Made by a program: the position numbers and the translations under genes | The notes under the pieces: generated by a model | The model's input: the letters and a program-made list of their open reading frames with translations, nothing else | Databases searched by the model: none | What the model was told of the DNA's origin: nothing | Source: Sulfuriflexus sp. | GTDB taxonomy: Bacteria; Pseudomonadota; Gammaproteobacteria; AKS1 | Assembly (NCBI GenBank): GCA_023134145.1 | Contig: JAGLUW010000010.1 | Coordinates: 124,001 to 188,000, forward strand | Reading direction: 5' to 3' | DNA: 64,000 nucleotides | Shown: positions 9,100 through 18,658 of the stretch, in pieces | Layout of the letters: the number at the start of each line of letters is the position of its first letter | Numbering within the stretch: position 1 is the stretch's first letter

Positions 9100-10014
9100 A
9101 TGAGTTGGTTTGAAAAATTACTTCCTTCGAAAATACGGACAGATAGTTCGAAGCGTAAAAGTGTGCCAGAAGGACTGTGGACCAAATGTACTTCGTGTAA
9201 TGCGGTTTTATACCGTGCTGAACTCGAACGTAATGTTGATGTATGCCCGAAGTGTGATCATCACATGCGTATCGGTGCGCGCCGTCGCTTAGAAGCCTTT
9301 CTTGATTCTGAACCACGTGTTGAATTAGGTGCAGAGTTAAAACCTGTTGATGCACTTAAGTTTAAAGACAGCAAAAAATATAAAGATCGTATTAGCATTG
9401 CGCAAAAGAATACCGGTGAAGATGATGCGCTAGTTGTAATGAGCGGTCGTGTAAATGGTATTGCTTTAGTTGCGTGTGCATTTGAATTTAGATTCATGGG
9501 TGGTTCAATGGGCTCGGTTGTTGGCGAACGTTTTCGTCGTGCCGCAGAATATTGTTTAGCCGAAGAAATTCCTCTGGTATGTTTTTCTGCCAGTGGTGGA
9601 GCGCGCATGCAAGAGGCCTTGTTCTCGTTAATGCAAATGGCTAAAACCAGTGCCGCTTTGGCGCGTTTATCTAAACGTGGTATTCCTTTTATTTCTGTAA
9701 TGACTGACCCAACCATGGGCGGTGTCTCTGCAAGTTTAGCTATGCTCGGTGATATCAATATCGCAGAACCAAAAGCATTAATCGGTTTTGCCGGCCCTCG
9801 TGTCATTGAACAAACAGTACGTGAAACATTACCTGAAGGTTTCCAACGCAGTGAATTCTTGTTGGAGCACGGTGTTGTTGATTTAATTGTTCGACGTGGT
9901 GATATGCGTGCTCGTGTTAGTCAGTTACTTGCAATTTTAACCCGCCAACCTGCACCGCAAATTGATAATATAGAAAGCCCTAGCGCTGCTGAAGCCGAGT
10001 CTGAAACGGCTTAA
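9100..10014 (+). CDS. accD: Acetyl-CoA carboxylase carboxyltransferase subunit beta
   Basis: AccD, with AccA, transfers the carboxyl group from carboxybiotin to acetyl-CoA to make malonyl-CoA for fatty-acid synthesis. The N-terminal four-Cys zinc ribbon is visible (CTSCNAVLY, then [11 protein letters not shown], residues about 28-52). The crotonase-fold carboxyltransferase domain follows, with [31 protein letters not shown] and [13 protein letters not shown]. Length 304 residues, as expected. The trpA-accD-folC order is common in gammaproteobacteria. Confidence 0.97.
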   Translation: MSWFEKLLPSKIRTDSSKRKSVPEGLWTKCTSCNAVLYRAELERNVDVCPKCDHHMRIGARRRLEAFLDSEPRVELGAELKPVDALKFKDSKKYKDRISIAQKNTGEDDALVVMSGRVNGIALVACAFEFRFMGGSMGSVVGERFRRAAEYCLAEEIPLVCFSASGGARMQEALFSLMQMAKTSAALARLSKRGIPFISVMTDPTMGGVSASLAMLGDINIAEPKALIGFAGPRVIEQTVRETLPEGFQRSEFLLEHGVVDLIVRRGDMRARVSQLLAILTRQPAPQIDNIESPSAAEAESETA

Positions 10015-10024
10015 TAGCTGAAGC

Positions 10025-11326
10025 ATGGAATCTCACATCACATTACAACAATGCGGATGTGGTTCGGGAAAATCTTTACAAGAATGGCTCGATTGGTTGG
10101 AGACACTCCATCCACAAGAAATTGAATTGGGTCTTGACCGAGTCCGCGATGTTTTCAAAAAACAATCTTTAGCCCCCCTTGCTCGTAAAGTTATTGTTGT
10201 TGCGGGTACCAATGGTAAAGGTTCTACCATTGCCTTACTTGAAGCGATGCTATTGAGCGCTGGCTATAGCGTTGGCAGTTATACCTCTCCGCATTTAAAT
10301 TACTACAATGAGCGTGTGCGTATCGGTGGTATCGATATGTCTGACAGCAGTCTGTGTGGCGCATTTAGTCGTGTTGAACAGGCCCGTGGCGAAACCTCAT
10401 TAAGTTATTTCGAATTTGGAACCTTGGCAGCCTTTGATCTTTTCTCTCGACATAAATTAGATATTGTTTTATTGGAAGTGGGTCTAGGTGGTCGTTTAGA
10501 TGCCGTGAATATTATTGATGCTGATGTTTCGGTGATCACCAATATCGATATTGATCATGAAGAATGGCTTGGCTCGGATCGGGAGGTTATTGGTTTCGAG
10601 AAAGCGGGAGTAATGCGGCCTAAAACAGTAACCATTTTCGGTGAACGTGATGTACCAAAATCGATTCGCGATGCCGCTAGTAAGATCGGTGCACAGTTGC
10701 ATATTCTTGGTGAAGATTTTGATTTTCAGCGCGAAGCGGAAAGCTGGCAGTGGACTTCTGGTGATGGCGCGCTGATTGACTCATTACCTCAACCCGCATT
10801 AGCAGGGGAGTGCCAGTTCACCAACGCCGCAGTCGCGATTGCCGTGTTACAGCAATTATTAGATTTCCCTGTCGATGGTTTTGATATTATTGAAGGCCTA
10901 GCAGCAGTGCAGTGTCGGGGACGCTATGAGATTACGGAAGATGACTCACACTGCATATTTGATGTGGCGCATAATCCAGCCAGTGTGGCAGCACTATCTA
11001 GAACACTCACTGCCCAAGCCATAAGTGGCCGAACTCACATCGTATTTGGTGTAATGGCAGATAAAGATATTGCCGCCATGGTGGCGGAACTCGCGGATGT
11101 TGCTGATGATTGGTATTTGGCCGCACCAGAAATTCCTCGGGCTGCGGAACCTGCAGCAGTTGAAGCAGTCTGTATTAATAGCGGTATTGAAGTTGAAGCC
11201 TTGAAGCAATTCACATCAGTGAGTGAGGCAACCGAGCAGGCTCTGCGTGATTGCGCTGAAAATGATAGGGTAGTGGTATGTGGTTCATTTTATACTGTGG
11301 CGGAAGCGATGCGCCACGTTGATTAA
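10025..11326 (+). CDS. folC: Bifunctional dihydrofolate/folylpolyglutamate synthase
   Basis: FolC joins glutamate to dihydropteroate and later adds glutamates to folates. It is 433 residues in the Mur-ligase fold. The ATP loop is VAGTNGKGSTIALLE near residue 60, followed by SYTSPHLNYYNERV, LEVGLGGRLDAVN and NIDIDHEEWLG. The C-terminal ligase domain has FDVAHNPASVAAL. The gene starts 10 bases after accD. Confidence 0.96.
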   Translation: MESHITLQQCGCGSGKSLQEWLDWLETLHPQEIELGLDRVRDVFKKQSLAPLARKVIVVAGTNGKGSTIALLEAMLLSAGYSVGSYTSPHLNYYNERVRIGGIDMSDSSLCGAFSRVEQARGETSLSYFEFGTLAAFDLFSRHKLDIVLLEVGLGGRLDAVNIIDADVSVITNIDIDHEEWLGSDREVIGFEKAGVMRPKTVTIFGERDVPKSIRDAASKIGAQLHILGEDFDFQREAESWQWTSGDGALIDSLPQPALAGECQFTNAAVAIAVLQQLLDFPVDGFDIIEGLAAVQCRGRYEITEDDSHCIFDVAHNPASVAALSRTLTAQAISGRTHIVFGVMADKDIAAMVAELADVADDWYLAAPEIPRAAEPAAVEAVCINSGIEVEALKQFTSVSEATEQALRDCAENDRVVVCGSFYTVAEAMRHVD

Positions 11327-11341
11327 GCTAGGATTAGAGTA

Positions 11342-11956
11342 ATGGAAGAAACCAATTTAAAAGTTCGGCTGGTCGGTGCGATAGTGCTGGTCTCAATGGC
11401 GGTGATTTTCATCCCAATGATACTGGATGGCCGTGAAATTGCTGGTACGCCAGTGGGAGAGAGTAATATTCCTGCCAAACCTGAAAATGGTTTTATTTCC
11501 AAGGTGATTCCTCTAACGCCTACGCACGAAGTTAAGCCCGTCGCGGCTGAGAAACCGGTCATAAAAAAGGGCTTGTCAGCTCAAACGGTTAATAAAGTTG
11601 TTAAAACTTCAGTGAAGCCGAAGACAGAATCTAAAGCACAGGTTAAGTCTAAGTCAGCAGCACCTATAAAAGTTGCCAAAGCAGCCGTTAAAAAGAAAAC
11701 CACGCCGCGCGCAGGTTTAAGCGCATGGGCAGTACAGGTAGGTAGTTTTGGCTCGAAGAAAAATGCCTATGCCTTACAGAATAAACTACGTAAGAAGGGT
11801 TTCGCCGCATTTGTTGAGACTATCTACAAAAAAGATACGCCGAGTTTTCGGGTTCGTGTTGGCCCAGAGTTAAAACGCGAGCTGGCAGAAAAATTGCGCA
11901 AGAAACTGGCAAGTATCCACAAAGGTCGAACTTTTATAGTTAAACACCCCTCTTGA
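11342..11956 (+). CDS. DedD-like SPOR-domain protein
   Basis: 204 residues: a short cytoplasmic head, one membrane helix at about 10-28 (VGAIVLVSMAVIFIPMIL), a Lys/Pro/Ala-rich periplasmic linker, and a C-terminal SPOR domain from about residue 125 (AWAVQVGSFGSKKNAYAL). SPOR domains bind peptidoglycan strands stripped of stem peptides, as found at the division septum. The position between folC and cvpA matches dedD in related bacteria. DedD itself assists septal peptidoglycan synthesis; the same role here is by analogy. Confidence 0.85.
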   Translation: MEETNLKVRLVGAIVLVSMAVIFIPMILDGREIAGTPVGESNIPAKPENGFISKVIPLTPTHEVKPVAAEKPVIKKGLSAQTVNKVVKTSVKPKTESKAQVKSKSAAPIKVAKAAVKKKTTPRAGLSAWAVQVGSFGSKKNAYALQNKLRKKGFAAFVETIYKKDTPSFRVRVGPELKRELAEKLRKKLASIHKGRTFIVKHPS

Positions 11957-12075
11957 TTGGGTGATATAAATAGAAATTTATTCGTGATCCGTCAACGTAG
12001 CTCTGTTAGGATCTGCGCAACAGTAACAAGGTTTCTAGGGGTGTCTGGCAGTATGTTTAGCCTGATAGCAGACTA

Positions 12076-12570
12076 ATGATGGTCTGGGTCGATTACGCTA
12101 TTATTATTATTCTCGCACTGTCTGCGCTGATTAGCGTGTTACGCGGGTTTGTCAAAGAGGCTCTGTCGCTAGCGGCATGGGTACTGGCCTTCTGGGTCGC
12201 TTTTACCTTCCATCAAAATCTAGCAACGATCTTGGCTGACTACATTGATACTCCCTCATTAAGACTGATTAGCGCGTTTGCACTGTTATTTGTTGTTACC
12301 CTTATTATCGCTGCGGTGGTGAATAACCTTGTTAGTCAAATAGTTAAGAAGACCGGCCTAACAGGCACGGATCGAATGTTGGGCGTGGTATTTGGTATCG
12401 CGCGCGGCACGGTTATTGTGGCTATACTGGTACTCATGGCGGGGCTGACACAGTTACCAGCAGATCCATGGTGGAACGATTCAATATTTATAAAGCATTT
12501 TCAAGAATTAGCGATTTGGCTGAGAACATTCCTGCCAGAAGATATCGCTGCAAATTTCCAATACGGTTGA
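12076..12570 (+). CDS. cvpA: CvpA family membrane protein
   Basis: 164 residues with four membrane helices, in the CvpA pattern: [32 protein letters not shown] at the N terminus (split here by eye into two helices), then [17 protein letters not shown]. CvpA was named for colicin V production and influences envelope stress tolerance. The molecular activity is unknown. It lies directly before purF, as in E. coli, with a 10-base gap. Confidence 0.93.
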   Translation: MMVWVDYAIIIILALSALISVLRGFVKEALSLAAWVLAFWVAFTFHQNLATILADYIDTPSLRLISAFALLFVVTLIIAAVVNNLVSQIVKKTGLTGTDRMLGVVFGIARGTVIVAILVLMAGLTQLPADPWWNDSIFIKHFQELAIWLRTFLPEDIAANFQYG

Positions 12571-12580
12571 GGCTGAAATA

Positions 12581-14089
12581 ATGTGTGGGATTATCGGTGT
12601 TGTAGGGCGTAGTCCGGTTAACCAAACCTTATATGATGGGTTGACCGTGTTGCAGCATCGCGGTCAGGATGCCGCGGGGATCATCACGTGCGACAAGGGC
12701 AGATTGCACCTGCGTAAGAGTAATGGCTTGGTAAGAGACGTTTTCCATACTCGCCACATGCTCGAATTACCGGGTGACATGGGTATTGGTCATGTTCGTT
12801 ACCCAACGGCAGGCTGTGCATCATCAGCCGAAGCCCAACCTTTTTACGTAAATTCACCTTTTGGCATCAGCCTTGCTCACAACGGCAATCTAACCAATGC
12901 AGATGAGCTTAAAGAAGAATTATTCCGTGAAGATTTACGTCATATCAATACCGAGTCTGATTCAGAAGTATTACTAAATATTTTCGCTCACGAGTTGCAG
13001 GCATTAGGCAAAATACGCATTGATGAAAATGATATTTTTGCTGCGGTTGCGCGTGTTCATCAACGTGTCAGTGGTGGTTATGCCGTTGTCGCAATGATTA
13101 CTGATTATGGCATTGTCGCATTTCGTGACCCGAATGGGATTCGCCCATTGGTATTTGGTAGTCGTCAAACAGAGAAAGGTTCAGAAAGCATGGTCGCATC
13201 AGAAAGTGTTGCGATTGATTCTTTGGGCTTCGAGTTGATTCGTGATGTCGAACCGGGCGAAGCGGTATTTATTGACCTGAATGGTGAGCTGCATATGCAT
13301 CAGTGTGCGCGTAAGCCTGAACCTGCACCGTGTATTTTTGAACATGTTTACTTTGCGCGTCCTGATTCGATTATGGATGGCGTGTCAGTTTATAAAGCAC
13401 GTTTGCGTATGGGCGAAAACCTTTCGCATAAGATTGATCGTATTTGGCCAGATCATGATATTGATGTGGTGATCCCTATTCCAGATACAAGCCGTACCTC
13501 GGCGCTGCAGTTAGCCAATGAACTTGGCGTTAAATACCGTGAAGGTTTTATTAAAAATCGTTATATAGGCCGTACCTTTATTATGCCGGGTCAAAAGCAG
13601 CGTAAGAAATCGGTACGCCAGAAACTCAATGCTATTGATTTAGAATTCCGTGATAAGAATGTTTTGTTGGTGGATGATTCCATTGTTCGAGGTACAACTT
13701 CACAGCAGATTATTCAAATGGCGCGTGACGCCGGTGCGCGAAAGGTTTATTTTGCCTCTGCTGCACCACCGGTTCGTTATCCTAATGTTTACGGTATCGA
13801 CATGCCAAGTGCGCAAGAACTGATTGCACATAATCGTACTGAGGAAGAAATTGCCGAGGTGATTGGTGCTGATAGACTGATTTTCCAAGATCTCGATGAT
13901 CTGATTGACGCGGTACATCGTGGTAATACTGCGATAACTCGTTTTGATACATCGGTATTTAATGGTGAATATGTGACCGAAGGGATTACCCCGAGCTATT
14001 TAAAACAGCTTGAATTATTGCGTTCAGATTCAACCAAAGGAGATCGTGATGAGAAGTCATTGTCTTTGGATATGCATAATACCGCTTAA
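12581..14089 (+). CDS. purF: Amidophosphoribosyltransferase
   Basis: PurF makes 5-phosphoribosylamine from PRPP and glutamine, the first step of purine synthesis. The N-terminal nucleophile glutaminase begins MCGIIGVVG, with Cys2 exposed after removal of Met, followed by RGQDAAGI and GHVRYPTAG. The phosphoribosyltransferase domain has [22 protein letters not shown] and the PRPP loop [17 protein letters not shown]. Length 502 residues. GAGG lies just upstream of the start. No strong terminator follows. Confidence 0.98.
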   Translation: MCGIIGVVGRSPVNQTLYDGLTVLQHRGQDAAGIITCDKGRLHLRKSNGLVRDVFHTRHMLELPGDMGIGHVRYPTAGCASSAEAQPFYVNSPFGISLAHNGNLTNADELKEELFREDLRHINTESDSEVLLNIFAHELQALGKIRIDENDIFAAVARVHQRVSGGYAVVAMITDYGIVAFRDPNGIRPLVFGSRQTEKGSESMVASESVAIDSLGFELIRDVEPGEAVFIDLNGELHMHQCARKPEPAPCIFEHVYFARPDSIMDGVSVYKARLRMGENLSHKIDRIWPDHDIDVVIPIPDTSRTSALQLANELGVKYREGFIKNRYIGRTFIMPGQKQRKKSVRQKLNAIDLEFRDKNVLLVDDSIVRGTTSQQIIQMARDAGARKVYFASAAPPVRYPNVYGIDMPSAQELIAHNRTEEEIAEVIGADRLIFQDLDDLIDAVHRGNTAITRFDTSVFNGEYVTEGITPSYLKQLELLRSDSTKGDRDEKSLSLDMHNTA

Positions 14090-14091
14090 TC

Positions 14092-14120
14092 TTGACAGTC
14101 TAGGCATCACTGCCTAAACT
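14092..14120 (+). promoter_or_regulatory. Promoter of metZ riboswitch transcript
   Basis: TTGACA at 14092-14097 and TAAACT at 14115-14120 are separated by exactly 17 bases, a near-consensus sigma-70 promoter starting 3 bases after purF. The spacer and -10 hold the inverted repeat TAGGCA-TCAC-TGCCTA (14101-14116), which could be an operator. Transcription would begin near 14127, about 28 bases before the aptamer. Confidence 0.75.
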
Positions 14121-14154
14121 TGTCGTCGGTAGTAACAGTAATATATAAATATAC

Positions 14155-14208
14155 AGCGCTGATTTGACTCAGATTGCGGGCGCTTAATAAATGCAGCTAA
14201 AGGGAGGG
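14155..14208 (+). ncRNA. SAM-II riboswitch aptamer
   Basis: The sequence follows the SAM-II (metA motif) pseudoknot. P1 is AGCGC (14155-14159) with GCGCT (14180-14184). The loop reads TGATTTGACTC. TTGC (14174-14177) pairs with GCAG (14193-14196) as part of P2, and CTC in the loop can pair with GAG or GGG in 14202-14208. The connecting AATAAATGCAGCTAAA is the most conserved block of the class. From memory it aligns almost base for base with the crystallised marine metX aptamer. It lies upstream of metZ, a typical target. SAM-II is best known from alphaproteobacteria, so a gammaproteobacterial case is notable. Confidence 0.85.
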
Positions 14209-14242
14209 TAACCTGCTTTAGCGATCGTGAGCGGGTTTTTTT
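14196..14242 (+). terminator. SAM-controlled terminator/antiterminator (expression platform)
   Basis: Terminator: AACCTGC (14210-14216) pairs with GCGGGTT (14231-14237), one G-U pair included, ending in seven T (14236-14242). Competing antiterminator: GCTAAAG (14196-14202) pairs perfectly with CTTTAGC (14216-14222) around AGG-GTAA-CCT, hiding the 5' terminator strand. GCTAAAG is also the conserved 3' strand of the aptamer, so SAM binding should free AACCTGC and cause termination. This predicts an OFF switch by attenuation. Confidence 0.7.
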
Positions 14243-14303
14243 GTGCCTGCTTTGCCTATAAAACAGTTAAGATGTATCCATAATAAATGGACGAGGAGGC
14301 GGG

Positions 14304-15488
14304 ATGTCAGATAAGGACTACCAATTCAATACACGCGCAGTACGCGCTGGCCAAGTACGCACGGCAGAAGGGGAACACTCCGAGCCGATATTTACCACAT
14401 CGAGTTATGTCTTCGACAGCGCTGCACAGGCGGCTGCAAGATTTTCCGGTGATGAAGCAGGCAACATCTATTCACGCTTCACCAATCCAACCGTACGCAC
14501 TTTCGAACAGCGCCTTGCGGCTTTAGAAGGCGGCGAGCGTTGTGTCGCGACCTCATCGGGCATGGCAGCAATATTGTCGACTTGCCTCGGTTTGTTAAAG
14601 GCGGGCGATCACATTGTTGCTTCACAAAGTATCTTTGGTACGACTGTCGTTATGTTTTCTCAGCACCTTGCTAAGTTTGGTGTGGAAACGACCTTTGTAT
14701 CGTTAACGGATCTAGATGCTTGGAAAAATGCGATTCAAGACAATACCGTATTTCTATTTTTAGAAACGCCATCGAATCCCCTAGGTGAAGTTGCTGATAT
14801 TCCTAAACTGGCCGATGTTGCCCATGAGCGAGACTGCTTATTGGTAGTGGATAATTGTTTATGCACACCGGCATTACAGCGGCCATTAGATTTAGGCGCA
14901 GATATCGTGATTCATTCAGCGACCAAGTTCCTTGATGGACAAGGGCGTTGCATGGGCGGAGCGATTGTTGGCAAAGAAGAGATTGTTGGCAAAGATATTT
15001 ATGGTGTGGTGCGCACGTGCGGGCCGAGCATGAGTCCATTTAATGCCTGGACCTTCTTGAAGGGGCTGGAAACATTATCGGTACGGATGAAAGCGCATTG
15101 TGAAAATGCCCAACAACTTGCTGAATGGTTGGATGCACAGCCGGCAGTAACTCAGGTGTATTTCCCTGGGCTTAAAACACATCCGCAATATGATATTGCA
15201 CAGTCTCAACAAAGCGGCCCCGGTGCAGTCCTGTCGTTTGAATTGAAGGGCGGTAAAGATGCGGCATGGACCTTAATCGATGCAACGGAGTTGTTGTCGA
15301 TTACAGCTAACTTGGGCGATACCAAAACAACCATTACCCACCCAGCAACGACGACGCATGGCCGATTAACACCAGAGCAACGTCAAGAAGCAGGGATTTC
15401 TGATGGCTTGATTCGAATTGCCGTTGGCCTAGAAGATATTGTCGATTTGAAAGCAGATCTGCAACGTGGATTGGATGTCCTAAGTTAG
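14304..15488 (+). CDS. metZ: O-succinylhomoserine sulfhydrylase
   Basis: MetZ makes homocysteine directly from O-succinylhomoserine and sulfide, bypassing cystathionine. It is a Cys/Met-metabolism PLP enzyme of 394 residues. Characteristic parts are YSRFTNPTVRTFEQRLAALE, ATSSGMAAI, the PLP lysine in HSATKFLDGQGR and the C-terminal GDTKTTITHPATTTHGRLTPEQR. It is much closer to Pseudomonas MetZ than to MetB, as I recall the sequences. A strong site GAGGAGG (14293-14299) stands 4 bases before the ATG. The SAM-II riboswitch upstream fits regulation by the pathway end product. Confidence 0.94.
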   Translation: MSDKDYQFNTRAVRAGQVRTAEGEHSEPIFTTSSYVFDSAAQAAARFSGDEAGNIYSRFTNPTVRTFEQRLAALEGGERCVATSSGMAAILSTCLGLLKAGDHIVASQSIFGTTVVMFSQHLAKFGVETTFVSLTDLDAWKNAIQDNTVFLFLETPSNPLGEVADIPKLADVAHERDCLLVVDNCLCTPALQRPLDLGADIVIHSATKFLDGQGRCMGGAIVGKEEIVGKDIYGVVRTCGPSMSPFNAWTFLKGLETLSVRMKAHCENAQQLAEWLDAQPAVTQVYFPGLKTHPQYDIAQSQQSGPGAVLSFELKGGKDAAWTLIDATELLSITANLGDTKTTITHPATTTHGRLTPEQRQEAGISDGLIRIAVGLEDIVDLKADLQRGLDVLS

Positions 15489-15496
15489 GAAATATT

Positions 15497-16312
15497 ATGT
15501 TAGAAAATATTGATATTCAAGCAATGCTTAATACTTATGTGATTCCTTGGGGAATTAATATTATCTTCGCGTTGCTGATATTTATTATTGGCCGACTTAT
15601 TTCGAAAATGATAATTGGTGTTATTCGTCGTGTGCTGAATAAAGCCAAGATGGACGCGATACTGATTAACTTCGTCTGTTCAATATTATCTACTGCGTTA
15701 TTGCTGTTTATTATTATTGCGGCATTGAACCAGCTTGGTGTTGATACGACATCGCTGATTGCCTTAATGGGTGCTGCGGGTCTTGCGGTTGGTTTAGCAT
15801 TGCAAAGTTCGCTACAAAACTTTGCATCCGGTGTAATGTTAATTGTTTTTCGGCCATTCAAGACAGGCGACTTTGTAGAGGCTGGTGGTGTGTCGGGTAC
15901 GGTTGAGAAAATAAATATTTTTAGTACCCAAATGCGTACCGGTGATAACCGTGAGATTATCGTGCCGAACGGTAAGATCTACGGAGATACGATTACTAAC
16001 TTTTCCGCACGTGATACGCGTCGTATCGATATGGTGTTTGGTATTGGTTATGACGATGATCTTAAAAAGGCTAGCGAAATACTGCGCAGCTTAGTTGATA
16101 GTGATGACCGTATTCTAAAAGATCCAGAAACGTTGATTGCTGTATCGGAGCTTGCCGATAGCAGTGTGAATTTTATCGTACGCCCATGGGTTAAGCGCAG
16201 TGATTTCTCTGGGGTTAAATATGACCTGCTTGAAAATGTGAAGTTGGCCTTTGATAAACAGGGTATTTCAATCCCTTATCCACAAATGGATGTACATACA
16301 TCTAAAAATTAG
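15497..16312 (+). CDS. Small-conductance mechanosensitive channel (MscS family)
   Basis: 271 residues. Three membrane helices occupy the first 130 residues. The pore-lining TM3 is GAAGLAVGLALQSSLQNFASG, the Gly/Ala-packed helix of MscS. The beta domain follows (VEAGGVSGTVEKINIFSTQM, then VPNGKIYGDTITNFS) and the alpha/beta C-terminal cage. Such channels release solutes on osmotic downshock. It lies 8 bases after metZ and shares its stop codon bases with the next gene, so it is likely in the metZ transcript. Confidence 0.93.
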   Translation: MLENIDIQAMLNTYVIPWGINIIFALLIFIIGRLISKMIIGVIRRVLNKAKMDAILINFVCSILSTALLLFIIIAALNQLGVDTTSLIALMGAAGLAVGLALQSSLQNFASGVMLIVFRPFKTGDFVEAGGVSGTVEKINIFSTQMRTGDNREIIVPNGKIYGDTITNFSARDTRRIDMVFGIGYDDDLKKASEILRSLVDSDDRILKDPETLIAVSELADSSVNFIVRPWVKRSDFSGVKYDLLENVKLAFDKQGISIPYPQMDVHTSKN

Positions 16313-17106
16313 TGCCTAATTTATTCGACATCGCCGAGCAGTGCCTTAATATTTCTGATCCTGATGAGAAATGTCAGGAAACCGAACGTGCTGCTAATGC
16401 ATGGGAGGCAGGTGAGCTAGAACTTAATCATCATTCGGCGGTATTACAGATAGGTGAACCGGGCCGACCACCACGTCCTGAATTGGTCACACCGAAAGAT
16501 TTACGTCAACGTAAAGTAGGTAGTGCAAAAGGGCATCCGGCGTTGATTCATTCCATAACTCATATTGAATTTAATGCGATTAATCTTGCTTGGGATGCGG
16601 TGTATCGTTTTCGTGACATGCCAGAACGGTTTTATGCGGACTGGATTCAGGTAGCACGTGAGGAGGCCTATCATTTTGGCTTATTACGCGACCATTTAAA
16701 AACATTGGGGCATGACTACGGGGATTTCCCTGCGCATAATGGACTATGGGAAATGGCGCAACAAACAGCACATGATGGTATGGTGAGAATGGCCTTGGTG
16801 CCACGGGTATTAGAAGCGCGTGGTTTAGATGTAACGCCGGGAATGATTAAACGCTTAACGCAGCGAGGCGATCATCGTGCAGTAGAGATTCTTGATATTA
16901 TCTTAGCCGATGAAATTGGTCATGTTGAAGTAGGCACACGTTGGTTTCGTTATTATTGCGAACAACGTAGCTTAGACTCTGAAAAAGTCTTTGCGGATTT
17001 ACTCAAGGAATATATGTATGGTGCAGTGCGCGGGCCATTCCATTATGCTGCACGCAAGCAGGCTGGTTTTACAGAGGCCGAAATGAATATGTTAGAAGGT
17101 AAGTAG
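16312..17106 (+). CDS. DUF455 ferritin-like protein
   Basis: 264 residues, matching the DUF455 family of ferritin-like four-helix proteins. Candidate metal ligands are HIEFNAINLAWD near residue 85, REEAYHFGLLRDH near 114 and DEIGHVEVGTRWF near 203, the E/ExxH pairs expected of a di-iron site. The family is related to MiaE-type hydroxylases, but its reaction is unknown. It starts at GTG 16312, overlapping the TAG of the mscS gene by one base, so it is translationally coupled. Family call is firm, function open. Confidence 0.85.
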   Translation: MPNLFDIAEQCLNISDPDEKCQETERAANAWEAGELELNHHSAVLQIGEPGRPPRPELVTPKDLRQRKVGSAKGHPALIHSITHIEFNAINLAWDAVYRFRDMPERFYADWIQVAREEAYHFGLLRDHLKTLGHDYGDFPAHNGLWEMAQQTAHDGMVRMALVPRVLEARGLDVTPGMIKRLTQRGDHRAVEILDIILADEIGHVEVGTRWFRYYCEQRSLDSEKVFADLLKEYMYGAVRGPFHYAARKQAGFTEAEMNMLEGK

Positions 17107-17120
17107 TCGGAGAGATGGAA

Positions 17121-17930
17121 ATGAAGAAAATATTTAGTTTGATTTTTATTATTACGATGTTGTCAGCCTGTGAGCAACAGGTTGCTGATGCGCCAGAAGT
17201 GAAAGCACCTTCGGCTGAGGATATTGCACTGGCGACGAAACCGGCGACTAAGAAGGCTTCGACTAGAATTGCTTTAGTGTACAGAGTACAAGAACCTGGC
17301 GTTGACCCATACGAATCACGGATTATTGTGACTGACGAATTCATCCGTCTTGATGATAATAATGATGGTAGAGAGTTTGTATTGGTTAATCGCAAAGATA
17401 AAATTGTTTACAGCGTATCCGAAGCCAATGACAATATTTTAGTTGTGAAACATCGCCCTGTAGACTTGAAGTCTCCGATTGAATTGTATCCTGAAATAGT
17501 ACGCAAACCAGATGAAAATGCACCACAGATTGATGGTCGTGATTTAGTTCATTATGTTTTCAAAATTAATGGTGAGGCATGTCAGGATGCGACGATTGCG
17601 GAAGGTTTATTAACCGAAGCAACAACGGCTATTGCGGAGTACCGTCAAATTTTAGCAGGGCAGCACGCAATTACTTTTCAGAGTACGCCAGCTGATTTGC
17701 AAAATGCCTGTGATATGTCGATGCATATCTTCCAGCCAGATCGTTATTTGAAGTTTGGTTTGCCCATTGAAGAACGTGATTACACTGGTTATCAACGTAG
17801 TTTGATTGATTTTGATGACGACTATGAAGTGAATCCGGCTTTATTTATTTTGCCAGCAGAGTTCGAGCAGTTCTCTATTGATGAATTACAAGCGCCACCT
17901 GCGACAGAAGCTACGCCGAATAAGGCTTAA
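17121..17930 (+). CDS. Hypothetical lipoprotein
   Basis: 269 residues with a lipoprotein signal (MKKIFSLIFIITMLSAC), Cys of the lipobox at about residue 17. The mature part has a Pro/Ala linker, then a beta-rich domain (RIALVYRVQ, RIIVTDEFIRLDD, DKIVYSVSEANDNILVV). I do not recognise the family. ATG 17121 has GGAG eight bases upstream, better than ATG 17115 with only two. Same strand and 14 bases after the DUF455 gene. Its 3' end overlaps the convergent lpxH by 20 bases. Confidence 0.8.
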   Translation: MKKIFSLIFIITMLSACEQQVADAPEVKAPSAEDIALATKPATKKASTRIALVYRVQEPGVDPYESRIIVTDEFIRLDDNNDGREFVLVNRKDKIVYSVSEANDNILVVKHRPVDLKSPIELYPEIVRKPDENAPQIDGRDLVHYVFKINGEACQDATIAEGLLTEATTAIAEYRQILAGQHAITFQSTPADLQNACDMSMHIFQPDRYLKFGLPIEERDYTGYQRSLIDFDDDYEVNPALFILPAEFEQFSIDELQAPPATEATPNKA

Positions 17931-18633
17931 GCGCGCAGCCGGTTTTATTGCAGTGTAGAACACTGCCTTTATTGCCCCAGTCACCGAGCACAATTCGCTT
18001 GGCGTCCTGACCATTTACACTGAGTGAATGCATATCAGGGCGATGGGTATGGCCATGAATCATCTGCAATACATTATGTTGCTGCATAGCCTCAACTACC
18101 GCTTCTGCATTTACATCCATAATTGCATCAGGCGCATCTTTGAGATGCTTGCGACTCATACTGCGATATTCTTTAGCTTGTTGAATGCGATCGCTAAGCG
18201 GTTGGCTAAGAAAACGTGCTTTCCACTCATCACTGCGTAACATGGCGCGTGATTCCTGATGTTGTATATCGTCTGTACAAAGACTATCACCGTGCATTAA
18301 CAGGGTAGCGAGTCCATATAGATCGATAACCGTTGGATCAGGCAGTAATTTACAGCCAGTACGTTTGACTAAACCCTCTGCAAAAAGAAAATCTCTATTG
18401 CCTTGCATGATGTATAGGGGAACACCCTTATCGGACAATGCACGTAATTCATCAATGAAAAGCTGTGTGCCTTCGCGGTCATCATCATCACCAACCCATG
18501 CTTCGAATAGGTCACCAAGAATATAGACCGCGTCAGCAGTTGGAGCCTGTTCGCGCATAAAATGCACGAACAGTTCCGTTAGTTCAGGTAGGTTTGCATC
18601 GAGATGCAGATCGGAAATAAAAAGTGTGCTCAT
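17911..18633 (-). CDS. lpxH: UDP-2,3-diacylglucosamine diphosphatase
   Basis: LpxH hydrolyses UDP-2,3-diacylglucosamine to lipid X in lipid A synthesis at the inner-membrane face. It is a calcineurin-type phosphoesterase of 240 residues with the metal motifs FISDLHLDANLPE (residues 4-16), GDLFEAWVGDDD, GNRDFLF and GHTHRPDMH. Downstream gene of the leftward ppiA-ppiB-lpxH group. Confidence 0.96.
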   Translation of the reverse strand: MSTLFISDLHLDANLPELTELFVHFMREQAPTADAVYILGDLFEAWVGDDDDREGTQLFIDELRALSDKGVPLYIMQGNRDFLFAEGLVKRTGCKLLPDPTVIDLYGLATLLMHGDSLCTDDIQHQESRAMLRSDEWKARFLSQPLSDRIQQAKEYRSMSRKHLKDAPDAIMDVNAEAVVEAMQQHNVLQMIHGHTHRPDMHSLSVNGQDAKRIVLGDWGNKGSVLHCNKTGCALKPYSA

Positions 18634-18658
18634 TTAAACTTGTTGAAGATAATATTAA

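Noticed and set aside
9261-9806. 181-codon reverse-strand ORF inside accD
   Set aside because: Antisense to conserved accD coding sequence; no recognisable domain.
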